A stretch of 64,000 bases of DNA from Kordia zhangzhouensis (GTDB lineage Bacteria > Bacteroidota > Bacteroidia > Flavobacteriales > Flavobacteriaceae). The notes beneath the pieces were generated by a model that saw only the letters and a list, made by a program, of their open reading frames with translations, was not told where the DNA came from and did not search any database. Within the stretch, counting starts at the first letter, position 1; every line of letters begins with the position of its first letter. The stretch is taken from positions 620,001 through 684,000 of the forward strand of contig NZ_LBMH01000003.1 of assembly GCF_001005305.1 (NCBI RefSeq), read 5' to 3'. This document shows positions 35,168-44,338 of the stretch, one piece after another. Position numbers and translations under genes: made by a program.

Positions 35168-35626
35168 TTACGGTTTATCAACTGCATTTATCATTGCTTC
35201 AATTTTTGTCATTAAAGCGTCCAATTCTTTTGGTGGGTTTCCATGCCCAAACTCTACATTGGTTACCACATTCTCTTTGTAGTTGATAGTTAACAGGGCA
35301 GGAATAACGGCATCTCGTCCTAAATCGTCTGGATTGACATAGTTGTTTTTTAGTTTTTCTGCATCAATTTTATCCAACAACTGTATGATTTCTTTCCAAT
35401 CTTCAGCAGTCATATTTTGTTGTATTGTGTTTTTACCATCTCGTGTATTAGTAAGTAAAAAATTTTCTTTAGATAAATTGACTTTTTGATAAAACCCTCT
35501 TGAAGAAGCCTCATATTCAATGGTTATATTATCTTGCGCACTTTTAGTTGCTAGTTCCTTAGAAGAACCATCATTACAGCCATTTGCAAGAATCACTATT
35601 GAGAAAACATAAAATAGAAATTTCAT
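35168..35626 (-). CDS. Lipoprotein of unknown function
   Basis: 152 aa. Lipobox ends at Cys17 (VILANGC), followed by NDGSS. The ~110-residue domain has 'TIEYEASSRGFYQKVNLSKENF', 'MTAEDWKEIIQLLDKIDAEKLKN' and 'VEFGHGNPPKELDALMTKIE'. I recognise no family. It lies 59 bp before sufE on the same strand and 84 bp after the M43 protease, whose terminator separates them, so it may be transcribed with sufE. Confidence 0.82.
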   Translation of the reverse strand: MKFLFYVFSIVILANGCNDGSSKELATKSAQDNITIEYEASSRGFYQKVNLSKENFLLTNTRDGKNTIQQNMTAEDWKEIIQLLDKIDAEKLKNNYVNPDDLGRDAVIPALLTINYKENVVTNVEFGHGNPPKELDALMTKIEAMINAVDKP

Positions 35627-35658
35627 AGTATTTATTTTTTAATATATAATGATACAAA

Positions 35659-35682
35659 AAAAGACGCCAATTGGCGTCTTTT
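35659..35682 (-). terminator. Terminator of the M43 protease gene
   Basis: AAAAGACGCCAA followed directly by its reverse complement TTGGCGTCTTTT; on minus it is followed by TTTGTATC. Confidence 0.75.
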
Positions 35683-35710
35683 CCGTATTAAATTTAGCAC
35701 TTATGTTAGG

Positions 35711-36742
35711 TTAATTCACTAAGTTTTCTCTTGCACCTCCTGGTACTAATACGCCACGCATTCTACTTTTTTGTCCTGCAGTAAACATGTTCATACAAGC
35801 ATCGTCAGTGTAGTCCATATAATTCATTGTCATATCAGTAGAACGACAGTGAGTTGTAGGGTAAGAAGGACATCCGTAGTTTGGTCTGTCAGAAGTTGGT
35901 GTATCAGAAACAAAATCATCTCTATTACATCTTCCATCTCCCCAAATATGACGTAAGTTTAAGTAGTGTCCTACTTCGTGAGTTGTAGTTCTACCACCAT
36001 CAAATGGTGAGGCAACATATCCAGTTGTCCCAAAGAATTGTGGACCAACTACGACTCCATCAGTTGCAGAATTTCCTCCTGGGAATTGAGCATATCCTAA
36101 AATTCCTCCACCGATATTACACACCCAAATATTTAAGTGAGTTGAAGGTGTTACTGGTGGATACGTTGATTTTACTAAATCGTTTGTACCCCAAGAAGTT
36201 CTTGAATTTGCATGTCTAAAAACTCCTGCAAGTGTAAATTGAATTTCAGTATCAGCAGCTACAGGAGCAAATAATGAAGGCGTTTGATTCGCATCATTGT
36301 TTGTTCTTCTAAAATCATCATTCAATACAGCCATTTGTGAATTGATCTGTGCATCACTGATATTTTCATTGTTGTTACTATATACTACATGTACATATAC
36401 AGGGATTGTCACTACACCAAGATTGTCTGTTGGAGGTTGTGGATCTCCTCCACCATTTCCACCACCGCCATTACCTGGCTTTTTAGCTAACATACGTTGA
36501 CGATATTTTTTCTCAATATCAAACATTCTATCTGCAAGATCCGCATCTTTGTCAAGTTGTGCATTCAATCGCTGCATTGTAAAACATCCTCCAGCATTTT
36601 TCGTCTCTACATCATCAGTACGTAAGTAGAAATTACTCATATCTACTCCTTGTAAGTCATCATTTGTTGTTGCAGCCTGATCATCGCTACACGATACCAT
36701 GACCATCGCAAGAGCAGCCATGCTTAAAAAAATTTTTTTCAT
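35711..36742 (-). CDS. M43-type zinc metalloprotease, lipoprotein
   Basis: 343 aa. Lipobox ends at Cys18 (MVMVSCSDD), with the acidic surface-export-type sequence after it. A Gly-rich linker (about 90-105, GNGGGGNGGGDPQPP) precedes the peptidase domain. The zinc site is H255-E-V-G-H-Y-L-N-L-R-H265, with family context HIWGDGRC and a Met-turn MNYMDYTDDACMNMFTAGQ. Position 262 is Asn where most M43 enzymes have Gly (HExxHxxGLxH). M43 peptidases such as cytophagalysin are secreted; this one lacks a T9SS tail and is probably held on the outer membrane. Confidence 0.9.
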   Translation of the reverse strand: MKKIFLSMAALAMVMVSCSDDQAATTNDDLQGVDMSNFYLRTDDVETKNAGGCFTMQRLNAQLDKDADLADRMFDIEKKYRQRMLAKKPGNGGGGNGGGDPQPPTDNLGVVTIPVYVHVVYSNNNENISDAQINSQMAVLNDDFRRTNNDANQTPSLFAPVAADTEIQFTLAGVFRHANSRTSWGTNDLVKSTYPPVTPSTHLNIWVCNIGGGILGYAQFPGGNSATDGVVVGPQFFGTTGYVASPFDGGRTTTHEVGHYLNLRHIWGDGRCNRDDFVSDTPTSDRPNYGCPSYPTTHCRSTDMTMNYMDYTDDACMNMFTAGQKSRMRGVLVPGGARENLVN

Positions 36743-36785
36743 AATTTTCTTAATTTAAGTTTTTTGGGTTAATAAAAAAATCTGT

Positions 36786-36819
36786 CAAATGTATTTATTT
36801 TTGTTAAAAATTTAACAAA
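36786..36819 (-). promoter_or_regulatory. Promoter of the M43 protease gene
   Basis: On minus: TTTG (36819-36816), 22-bp spacer, TACATTTG (36793-36786). Both elements fit the Bacteroidota consensus; the spacer is at the long end. It gives a leader of about 35-40 nt. Confidence 0.65.
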
Positions 36820-36959
36820 TTCACTACATTTTTAGATAAATAGCACGATATCAATAATTTTTATGTAAACAAATCATAAAATGTTAATTTTACTCGCAAG
36901 TGAAAAATACTAATGCAATCGATAAACTGCATTTATTTTTTTTATGAATGCGCAAAAAA

Positions 36960-36987
36960 AAAGAATCGACCAATGGCACGATTCTTT
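36960..36987 (-). terminator. Terminator of sufS
   Basis: AAAGAATCG (36960-36968) and CGATTCTTT (36979-36987), 9-bp stem, 10-base loop, followed on minus by a long T run. Confidence 0.8.
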
Positions 36988-37013
36988 AGATAAGTAGTTT
37001 TTTTAGTTCGTTT

Positions 37014-38225
37014 TTACGAAAGCATCATTTTGGCTTTCTTAATAGCTTCAATAAATACATCTATTTCTTCTTTGGTATTATAAAAAGAAAATGAAGCTCT
37101 CACTGTTCCAGGAATTTTATAAAAATCCATAATAGGTTGTGCACAATGATGTCCTGTTCGGACAGCGATTCCTAGTTTATCTACAATTGTTCCGATATCG
37201 TAAGGATGAATATTGTTTATATTGAATGAGATAACAGCCGTTTTTTTACCAGTACCATATATGGTTACATCGCCTATTGCAAGCAATTTTTTTGTAGCAT
37301 ATTGAAGTAATTCTTCTTCATATGCAGCAATCTTTTCAAAACCAATTCCATTCATATAGTCAAGTGCCGCACCAAATGCTATGACTCCGCAAATATTTGG
37401 AGTTCCTGCCTCAAATTTATGAGGTAACCCTGCGTAAGTAGTCTTTTCAAAGGTTACTTGATCAATCATTTCTCCACCGCCGCGATATGGAGGTAATTTT
37501 AGCAACCATTCTTCTTTTCCATACAAAACACCTACACCTGTTGGTCCGCATATTTTATGAGCTGAAGCCACATAAAAATCAACGTTTAATGCTTGTACAT
37601 CTGCTTTTATATGTGGGGAAGCTTGCGCTCCATCAATCAAAACAGCAGCTCCAACTTCATGTGCTTTTTCAATGATGAATTCGATTGGATTGATTACTCC
37701 TAATGCATTTGACACGTGGTTACAAAATACAATTTTAGTCTTTTCAGTAAGCAGTGACGTATACGACTCCATATCAAGCTGCCCATTTTCAAACATAGGG
37801 ATTACTCTTAGTATTGCACCTGTGCGTTCACATAACATTTGCCATGGCACTATATTCGAGTGATGTTCTAAAGCAGAAACTATAATTTCATCATTTTTTT
37901 TGAGCAACGAAGTAAATCCGTTAGCTACCATATTGATACTATCAGTTGTTCCTGAGGTAAGAATCATTTCGTACGGCTTTGCAGCGTTGAAATGTTGTTG
38001 AATTTTTATACGTGCTTCTTCATAAGCATCGGTTGCTTCTTGACTTAGTGTATGCACACCACGATGAATATTCGCATTGTAATGCGAATAATAATTTACA
38101 ATACAATCAATTACCTGTTGTGGTGTTTGCGAAGTTGCCGCATTGTCAAAATATATTAATGGTTTTCCGTTTACTTGTCGTTCTAAAATCGGAAAGTCCT
38201 TACGTATCTTTTGAATGTCTAACAT
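37014..38225 (-). CDS. sufS: SufS, cysteine desulfurase
   Basis: 403 aa, group II desulfurase. PLP-binding Lys224 lies in SAHKICGPTGVG, the PLP Asp in VLIDGAQASPH, and the catalytic Cys361 in RTGHHCAQPIM. It removes sulfur from cysteine as an enzyme persulfide and passes it to SufE. It stands alone with its own terminator and a -7-like TACCTTTG (38252-38245), 20 bp before the ATG. In related genomes it usually follows sufD directly. Confidence 0.96.
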   Translation of the reverse strand: MLDIQKIRKDFPILERQVNGKPLIYFDNAATSQTPQQVIDCIVNYYSHYNANIHRGVHTLSQEATDAYEEARIKIQQHFNAAKPYEMILTSGTTDSINMVANGFTSLLKKNDEIIVSALEHHSNIVPWQMLCERTGAILRVIPMFENGQLDMESYTSLLTEKTKIVFCNHVSNALGVINPIEFIIEKAHEVGAAVLIDGAQASPHIKADVQALNVDFYVASAHKICGPTGVGVLYGKEEWLLKLPPYRGGGEMIDQVTFEKTTYAGLPHKFEAGTPNICGVIAFGAALDYMNGIGFEKIAAYEEELLQYATKKLLAIGDVTIYGTGKKTAVISFNINNIHPYDIGTIVDKLGIAVRTGHHCAQPIMDFYKIPGTVRASFSFYNTKEEIDVFIEAIKKAKMMLS

Positions 38226-38244
38226 GTTTTCTTTTTCTAAGCTA

Positions 38245-38252
38245 CAAAGGTA
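38245..38252 (-). promoter_or_regulatory. -7 element of sufS
   Basis: TACCTTTG on the minus strand fits TAnnTTTG, 20 bp before the ATG at 38225; -33 is weak. The rest of the gap to the next gene (38253-38479) shows nothing further. Confidence 0.5.
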
Positions 38253-38479
38253 CTAACTATTCTTATAAACCTTTATCACTTTTGTAAGGAAATCAGTTGT
38301 AGCTGTAACAGTTAAGCATAGATTTTTTTATGTAGTTTATCGAGTTTTTGAGGTTTCCTTTTTTTACATTTACTTGTTGAATCTTCTTTTTTTCGATCTT
38401 TACTAGAGATAGCAATTATGCACTAAGCTTGATTTACTATTTGAAAAATAGTATTTTTCCCAAACCAAAAGCGATTATA

Positions 38480-40954
38480 ATGGCCCAAACAAAATCATCT
38501 ACGACCAAAACATCTACAAACGCAGCTATTGCTAATCAACTTATCATCGCACAACTTTTTTGCATATTGTATCTTGCTGTAAGTTTTGTACCATTGTTTG
38601 GCGCTGTAGATTACGATGCGGTTCAATGGCTGTATTTTTCTATATTGAATATCGCTTATTTGGTGTTTTTATGGAAGCATCGAGACTTTTTTCAACCTTT
38701 CAGTTTACCCCAAAAACCCAAAATTTATTTAGCTTTTTTAGTTGGTTTTTTTACAATGGGTTGTTTGTCTATAATCACGGCAATCAATGTTAGTGAGAGC
38801 CTTGTGCATTTATCACGTTTTGTTAATGTAATTATTACGTTTTACTCTTTATATCTTTTTGTTAGAAAGAGTCCGAAACTGTTTTTTTATCTACTCTGTA
38901 AAGTATCACTATTTGTTATCTTATATCAAAGTTGGTATGCTCTTGATTATTTTATAGGAAATTCACATATTGCTCGATCAGCAGAATTTGTGTCTAACTT
39001 TAGACATCCTTTTTCTAGTATAAATATTTATACCGCATTTATTGTCATACAGATTCCTTTGGCAATTTATGGACTTGTTTATTTTTCAAAAATTTGGAAA
39101 TACATTTCTGGGATTTCCTTATTCTCAGGAAGTTTAGCGTTGTTTTTGGCCGGTTCGCGAACTGCAATTGTATCCTTGACCATTATTTATGGAGTTAGTA
39201 TTCTTTTTGCTATTTATGGAATAGTAAAACGTTCTGCTTATCAAAAAACAATAAAAGAAACCATTATTCTTGTTGCCATTCCTTTAACAGTACTCCTTTT
39301 AGGAATAAACATTAACAAAATTGATAAAAAGTCCATGAATTCAATCAGTACCGTATTGAATCCAAAAAATATTGACTTTTATGATGGAAGAAACGTACTT
39401 TCAACTTTATCAGACCATCAAAAACCTACAGATGTTCATATTGAGCTGCCATCTCGAATAAGTTCTGGTCGTTTTTCTTTATGGCAACTTGCGTATACTA
39501 ATTTTAAGAAAAATCCGCTTTTGGGAGTTGGATACGGAAACTTTAAAGCTCTTGAAAAGAAAGAACATTACGCTAACTACACGCATAATAAAGGAACATT
39601 TGCAAATCCGCGTCGAGCACATAATGATTTTGTTGAAAAACTCGCAGAAACTGGAATTGTTGGGTTCTTATTATATATAACTCTTTTTATAGTACCTTTT
39701 ATTTGGTTTGTAAAATTGATGAGACGTGATGGTGATTATCAAAAACAGTTTTTATATCTCTGTATCTTTTTAGTCGCAACAGCTTACACTATCGATGCCT
39801 TATTAAACTTTCCATTAGAACGCCCACCAATACAATTGTTCTTTATTTTGGCAGTAATTTTTATCTTGACTTTCTCCACAAAAGACTCAAACGAACAATC
39901 TACTTCTATTCCCCAAAAAACACATTTCATTATATATGGTATTGCATTATTGATGACTTCTGCAAGTATTGCTTCAAACTATTTGGTATTAAAATCGTAT
40001 CAATTACAAAGAGAATTACGCACAGATTTATCTGGAAAAACTTTGTTTAGTGATGAACCACTTAAAAATAATTATGCAAACATTCAAAAAAGATGGATTA
40101 ATTATCCACAATTGAGTCACGTTGGTACTGCCAATAAAGTATATTTAGCTAACTATGCAATTAAAGCCAAAAAATATGATGAAGCACTACAAATTTTAAA
40201 TGAAATCAAATCATATAATGGTGATGCACATTTAGTGAAAGCCTTTAAAGCAGAGATTTTTTTGAATGTAAAAGATGATTTAGATAGTGCTAAATATTAT
40301 GCAGAAGAAGTATTTGACGAATATCCGGCATTCAAAGCCAATTACACTATTTTGAAAAACATCTACCGTGCTCAAAAAGATACGGTCAATTTATGGAGAG
40401 TAATGAATCGCTACACAACTAAAAACTATCGAGATGTAAATGGTTGGATTGCGAAAGCTACTATGGTTTATGAGTTTACTAAAGATACGTTACGAATGCA
40501 AAAAATTTTGGATACTGGACTCGCATACAACTCGTATAGTAAAAAAATTCTCGACACAAAGAAAGATATTTCAAAAAGGCTTAGTTTTAAATCCTACTTA
40601 AGTAAAAAAGAGGTAAAAGCCAAGCACCAAGAGGCATATGATTTCTTCGTGAAACAACAATATGAACAAGCTCGTCATATTTTTGAAGAAATTTTAGAAA
40701 CCAATCCTAAAGATTATTTATCTATTCAAAATATCGGGATTATTGATTTGATTCAGAAAAACTACGCAGAAGCTATTAAAAAATTGTCTATTGTAATTAA
40801 TGCAAGTGCATTCTCTGATGGAAAAGCTGAATACAGTCGCGGATATTGTTACGAACAACTTGGACAAATAGAAAAGGCTAAAGTTGATTATAGAAAAAGT
40901 AGGGCAAAAAAATATCCGCAAGCAATGGCTCTTCCTGAGTCAAAATTAGAATAG
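38480..40954 (+). CDS. O-antigen ligase-like membrane protein with TPR tail
   Basis: 824 aa from the ATG at 38480 (MAQTKSSTTKTS); a longer frame to 38429 lacks support. About 10-11 membrane helices span residues 20-490. The Wzy_C/O-antigen-ligase signature is present: FLAGSRTAIVSL, then SGRFSLWQLAYTNFKKNPLL and GVGYGNF...RRAHNDFVEKLAETG. The C-terminal ~300 residues are TPR-like helical repeats (for example YDEALQILNEIKSYNGDAHL and YEQARHIFEEILETNPKDYL). Such proteins join polysaccharide to lipid or protein acceptors at the outer face of the inner membrane. No other sugar genes are next to it, so the substrate is unknown. Confidence 0.85.
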   Translation: MAQTKSSTTKTSTNAAIANQLIIAQLFCILYLAVSFVPLFGAVDYDAVQWLYFSILNIAYLVFLWKHRDFFQPFSLPQKPKIYLAFLVGFFTMGCLSIITAINVSESLVHLSRFVNVIITFYSLYLFVRKSPKLFFYLLCKVSLFVILYQSWYALDYFIGNSHIARSAEFVSNFRHPFSSINIYTAFIVIQIPLAIYGLVYFSKIWKYISGISLFSGSLALFLAGSRTAIVSLTIIYGVSILFAIYGIVKRSAYQKTIKETIILVAIPLTVLLLGININKIDKKSMNSISTVLNPKNIDFYDGRNVLSTLSDHQKPTDVHIELPSRISSGRFSLWQLAYTNFKKNPLLGVGYGNFKALEKKEHYANYTHNKGTFANPRRAHNDFVEKLAETGIVGFLLYITLFIVPFIWFVKLMRRDGDYQKQFLYLCIFLVATAYTIDALLNFPLERPPIQLFFILAVIFILTFSTKDSNEQSTSIPQKTHFIIYGIALLMTSASIASNYLVLKSYQLQRELRTDLSGKTLFSDEPLKNNYANIQKRWINYPQLSHVGTANKVYLANYAIKAKKYDEALQILNEIKSYNGDAHLVKAFKAEIFLNVKDDLDSAKYYAEEVFDEYPAFKANYTILKNIYRAQKDTVNLWRVMNRYTTKNYRDVNGWIAKATMVYEFTKDTLRMQKILDTGLAYNSYSKKILDTKKDISKRLSFKSYLSKKEVKAKHQEAYDFFVKQQYEQARHIFEEILETNPKDYLSIQNIGIIDLIQKNYAEAIKKLSIVINASAFSDGKAEYSRGYCYEQLGQIEKAKVDYRKSRAKKYPQAMALPESKLE

Positions 40955-41256
40955 TTTCTTTTTCTTTTTTGGACAGCACTATTTTGTTGGCACTTCAAAA
41001 AACATTTTTTCTTATCTTATTGTTTGAGGTATTGCTAACAATTGTCCTTTTTATACAAACATTATACGTATTTTTTTTGCGTTGACACAAAAAAGAGTAC
41101 TTCACTTTTTTCCTTTGTCTACGAATTGTCTACGAAAAAAAACGCGTGCTTGTAAAATGTGTATAAATGGTATACGCCTTAGCGCTATCTTCTATTGTTT
41201 GTATGCGTAATTTTAACATGCTTTAAACTAACCAACCAATACCATATTGTTACATC
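40955..41256 (+). other. Upstream region of the eCIS cluster
   Basis: 302 bp without a gene. It holds the tandem 11-bp repeat at 41115-41136, two copies of TATTGTTTG (41018-41026 and 41193-41201), and a T-rich, weakly self-complementary stretch around 41071-41094 that may end the upstream transcript. No full TTTG-N19-TAnnTTTG promoter is found, so the eCIS promoter cannot be placed with confidence. Confidence 0.5.
41115..41136 (+). promoter_or_regulatory. Perfect tandem 11-bp repeat upstream of the eCIS genes
   Basis: TTGTCTACGAA occurs twice in direct succession (41115-41125, 41126-41136), about one helical turn apart, 121-142 bp before the first eCIS gene. A regulator binding the same DNA face twice would produce this layout. 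Function inferred. Confidence 0.55.
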
Positions 41257-41835
41257 ATGATTGAAAAAGCATTACAATTCACGGGAAAAGCGCTCAACCA
41301 ATTTGTCAAAAAAAAATTTGGCTTGGATGAAGACATCGTGAAAATCAATGCCATAATTGATCAAAATGGTGTTGTTCCACTAGAGAATCAAAATAAAATC
41401 ATTCTCTCTTTAATTCATGTTGAGCAAGATACTACTACTCAATTTTATAATAGGAATCGACAATTAGAAAGTGGCACATACGTCAAAACTCCGCCAAGTC
41501 ACCGCTACAATTTATTCACACTTATCACACCTAATTTTGAGGCTTATACTGAAGCTTTAAAGTTTTTGGATGCTTCTATTCAGTTTTTCCAGATTAATCC
41601 ACTAATTGATGCTACTAAAAATGGAGAAATTCCTCCAGAGTTAGGGAAATTGGAATATGAATTTCAAAAAGGTGAGAACTATATGCAAATGCAAAATTTG
41701 TGGACTGCTCTCGGAGCTAAATACCAACCATCGGTCATTTATAAGATTCGTTTAGTAACAATTGTATCCAATGAAATTGAAGGATTTGAAACAGCTGTAA
41801 CAAATATTAACTCAAAAACCAATGTAAAATCATGA
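41257..41835 (+). CDS. eCIS tube-terminator/cap-type protein (DUF4255, Afp16-like)
   Basis: 192 aa. It fits the DUF4255/Pvc16 N-terminal family: 'IIDQNGVVPLENQNKIILSLIHVEQDTT' and 'VKTPPSHRYNLFTLITPNFEAYTEALKFLDASIQFFQ'. In Afp, PVC and related particles this protein caps the top of the tube and sheath. It is the first gene of the plus-strand cluster; the following gene starts 4 bp before its stop. Family membership is confident; cap position is by homology. Confidence 0.9.
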   Translation: MIEKALQFTGKALNQFVKKKFGLDEDIVKINAIIDQNGVVPLENQNKIILSLIHVEQDTTTQFYNRNRQLESGTYVKTPPSHRYNLFTLITPNFEAYTEALKFLDASIQFFQINPLIDATKNGEIPPELGKLEYEFQKGENYMQMQNLWTALGAKYQPSVIYKIRLVTIVSNEIEGFETAVTNINSKTNVKS

Positions 41836-42647
41836 ATACAACCTATACATCAATGTTCAGGGTACATATCACTCACTCCTACTATGCTTCAAATGTATGT
41901 GAGTGTTTTAAGTATGAAGCTCACCCACAAACACAAGCATTGATGCAAAAATATGGAATTGTACTTCATATAATGAATAGTGGTTTTGAACTATTTGCAG
42001 CCACCAATCAAACCATAGAAACTTTCTTAACATACATTTCTCAGGTTTCAAATCAAACCTCATTCGATTTTTGGGCTACCACAACTACACAAAACTTTTA
42101 CAACTTTACAAAAGTTCCCTACAATATGCTTGGAACTTTAACCTATTCAAGTGCCAATATTGGAAATGAAAGTAGTGATGGTATTTTTCTCTTAGAAAAT
42201 TTTGAAGCGAATTCTTCTGCTGAAAAAGCAATGACTGTATCAATACAATTTCAGGATGTAATTTCACTTCAAAAAGAGAATCAAATTTTACAATTCAATA
42301 TACAATTGGAGGCGCGTAGCACTCAATGGAATTATTTTATTATTCAAAATTCAGATCAATCCTATCAAGAACTGTCAATTCAAAGTAAGGATCGTTCAAT
42401 TCATTTTTCAAAACCTCAACAAACTACTTTGCAAAATGGTCAAAAAGCCGTCTGTTTTTCTTCTGAAGAAACTAAGATTCCGCTTCACGACACTATTATC
42501 AATCCATTAGACCTTATTAATACAAAAAAAACAGCATCGGGCAAACGTAACGAAATTATTATCAAAGGATTGCCCATTCCCAATCCGGAGAATTTACAAA
42601 TACAAAACGATCACACAATAGCATCTGTAGCATATGTATATATCTAA
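41832..42647 (+). CDS. eCIS-associated protein of unknown function
   Basis: 271 aa, no signal peptide. Overlaps the cap gene by 4 bp (ATGA). Sequence is mainly short beta strands: 'TYTSMFRVHITHSYYASNVC', then 'MLGTLTYSSANIGNESSDGI', 'FEANSSAEKAMTVSIQFQD', 'ARSTQWNYFIIQN', and a C-terminal 'NEIIIKGLPIPNPENLQIQND'. The position between the DUF4255 cap and the sheath suggests a cap adaptor or sheath-associated protein. I recognise no Pfam family. It is not an expected member of the Afp/PVC set. Confidence 0.8.
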   Translation: MNTTYTSMFRVHITHSYYASNVCECFKYEAHPQTQALMQKYGIVLHIMNSGFELFAATNQTIETFLTYISQVSNQTSFDFWATTTTQNFYNFTKVPYNMLGTLTYSSANIGNESSDGIFLLENFEANSSAEKAMTVSIQFQDVISLQKENQILQFNIQLEARSTQWNYFIIQNSDQSYQELSIQSKDRSIHFSKPQQTTLQNGQKAVCFSSEETKIPLHDTIINPLDLINTKKTASGKRNEIIIKGLPIPNPENLQIQNDHTIASVAYVYI

Positions 42648-42699
42648 GATGCCTTATTCAACAATTATAACAATTAACACGAACTAATAACTATGTTTT

Positions 42700-44280
42700 A
42701 TGAATTTATCAACCATTAAATCTCCAGGGGTTTATATCAACGAAATAAATGGTTTCGGTAATTCAGTTGTTCCTGTAGCAACTGCTGTACCCGCCTTTAT
42801 TGGGTATACACCACAAGCCATGTACGAAGGAAAATCATACACCAACGTACCAACGAAGGTATCTTCGTTTGCTGACTTTCAAGCCATCTTTATGTTACCT
42901 AACCCGTCACCTCCTGCAGATCCTGCAAAACAATACAGTCCACAATATTATTTAGTAGCACAAAAAAGCTTACCTGAAAAAGGTGATTATGTATTGATTG
43001 ACGGAACTTATTATTCTATTGTCCCTGATCCAAACACCATTTACTACATGTACAATAGCATTCGTTTATTTTACGAAAATGGTGGAGGCGATGCGTATAT
43101 TGTTTCAGTAGGAACATACGGGCCGCAATCAGGAAAACCAATGACACCAGGCGACCAAATTGTCAATCCAAATGTACAGCTTAATGACCTTTCTAATGGA
43201 CTGGCTTTATTAAAAAATGAGCAAGAACCAACCATGTACATTTGTCCGGAAGCAACCTTGCTTTCTGTTGAAAACAACGGAACATTGATGCAGGAAATGT
43301 TATTACAAAGTGAAGACATGCAAACCTCTGTGTGTATTTTTGATATTATTGGCGGAAGGAATCCTGACCCAATCATGTATACAAACGATATTGAAACGTT
43401 TCGTAACAATACAGGAGCCAATGGTTTGAATTATGGTGCTGCTTATTATCCTTTTGTGGGTACTACAATCATGCAAACTTCTGACTTGGATTACACCAAT
43501 CTTTTTGGAGGTGATTTAAAACAATTACAACCGTTATTAAGTCCAGCAGACAATCCTAATTCTACAGTAGAAACAATTATTGGAAATATTGAAAATCCTT
43601 CTGGAACTCCGCTAACTGTTAGCCAATATAACAACTCACTTATTGCAGCAAGTAAAACCTACAGTACCATCATTAATCATGTATTAAACGATGCAAATAT
43701 GTTGCCTCCGAGTGGTGGAATGGCTGGAGTTATCACAGTAACCGATAATGAGGTTGGTCCTTGGCAAGCACCTGCAAATACTTCAATGGTAGGAGCCGCT
43801 TCGTTGCCAATTAAATTGTCCGAATCTCAGCAAGCAGATCTCAATGTTGATGCAGTTTCAGGAAAATCGATCAATGCTATCCGTTTTTTCAATGGCCTTG
43901 GAATTTTGATATGGGGAGCAAGAACTTTAGACGGTAATAGTCAAGATTGGCGCTATCTTTCGGTACGTAGAACTATGATTTTCCTTGAACAATCGTGTAA
44001 ACTTGCTGCTCAAGCATATGTATTTGCACCAAACGATAAAAACACTTGGGAAGCTGTAAAATCTATGATTGGTAGTTTCTTAACAAGTGTGTGGAAAGAA
44101 GGTGGATTGCAAGGTGCAACTGCAGCTAGTGCATTTTCTGTAGATTGCGGTTTAGGTACTACTATGACTTCAGACGATATTTTGAATGGATTTATGAACG
44201 TAACCGTTAAAGTTGCGGTTGTACGTCCTGCAGAATTTATTGTACTGACATTCCAACAACAGCAAGCAACCTCAAGCTAA
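42700..44280 (+). CDS. eCIS contractile sheath protein (Afp2/Pvc2-like)
   Basis: 526 aa. Sheath signature at the start, STIKSPGVYINEINGFGNSV, then 'VATAVPAFIGYTPQA' and a long C-terminal sheath domain with 'INAIRFFNGLGILIWGARTLDGNSQDWRYLSVRRTMIFLEQS' and 'VTVKVAVVRPAEFIVLTFQQQQ'. It forms the outer sheath that contracts to drive the inner tube. Only one sheath gene is present, whereas Afp and PVC have three; single-sheath clusters are known in other eCIS. Confidence 0.96.
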   Translation: MNLSTIKSPGVYINEINGFGNSVVPVATAVPAFIGYTPQAMYEGKSYTNVPTKVSSFADFQAIFMLPNPSPPADPAKQYSPQYYLVAQKSLPEKGDYVLIDGTYYSIVPDPNTIYYMYNSIRLFYENGGGDAYIVSVGTYGPQSGKPMTPGDQIVNPNVQLNDLSNGLALLKNEQEPTMYICPEATLLSVENNGTLMQEMLLQSEDMQTSVCIFDIIGGRNPDPIMYTNDIETFRNNTGANGLNYGAAYYPFVGTTIMQTSDLDYTNLFGGDLKQLQPLLSPADNPNSTVETIIGNIENPSGTPLTVSQYNNSLIAASKTYSTIINHVLNDANMLPPSGGMAGVITVTDNEVGPWQAPANTSMVGAASLPIKLSESQQADLNVDAVSGKSINAIRFFNGLGILIWGARTLDGNSQDWRYLSVRRTMIFLEQSCKLAAQAYVFAPNDKNTWEAVKSMIGSFLTSVWKEGGLQGATAASAFSVDCGLGTTMTSDDILNGFMNVTVKVAVVRPAEFIVLTFQQQQATSS

Positions 44281-44338
44281 TCGAATTTAATAAATTAAAT
44301 CATTCAAAAAATAAATTAACATTTAAAAACATATTATT

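Noticed and set aside
41082-41087. TTGACA, like a sigma-70 -35 box, upstream of the eCIS genes
   Set aside because: Bacteroidota use TTTG/TAnnTTTG promoters and no matching -10 is found at proper distance.
43071-43421. Minus-strand ORF of 116 aa opposite the sheath gene
   Set aside because: Lies wholly inside a well-supported sheath gene and reads like its antisense shadow; no recognisable protein.
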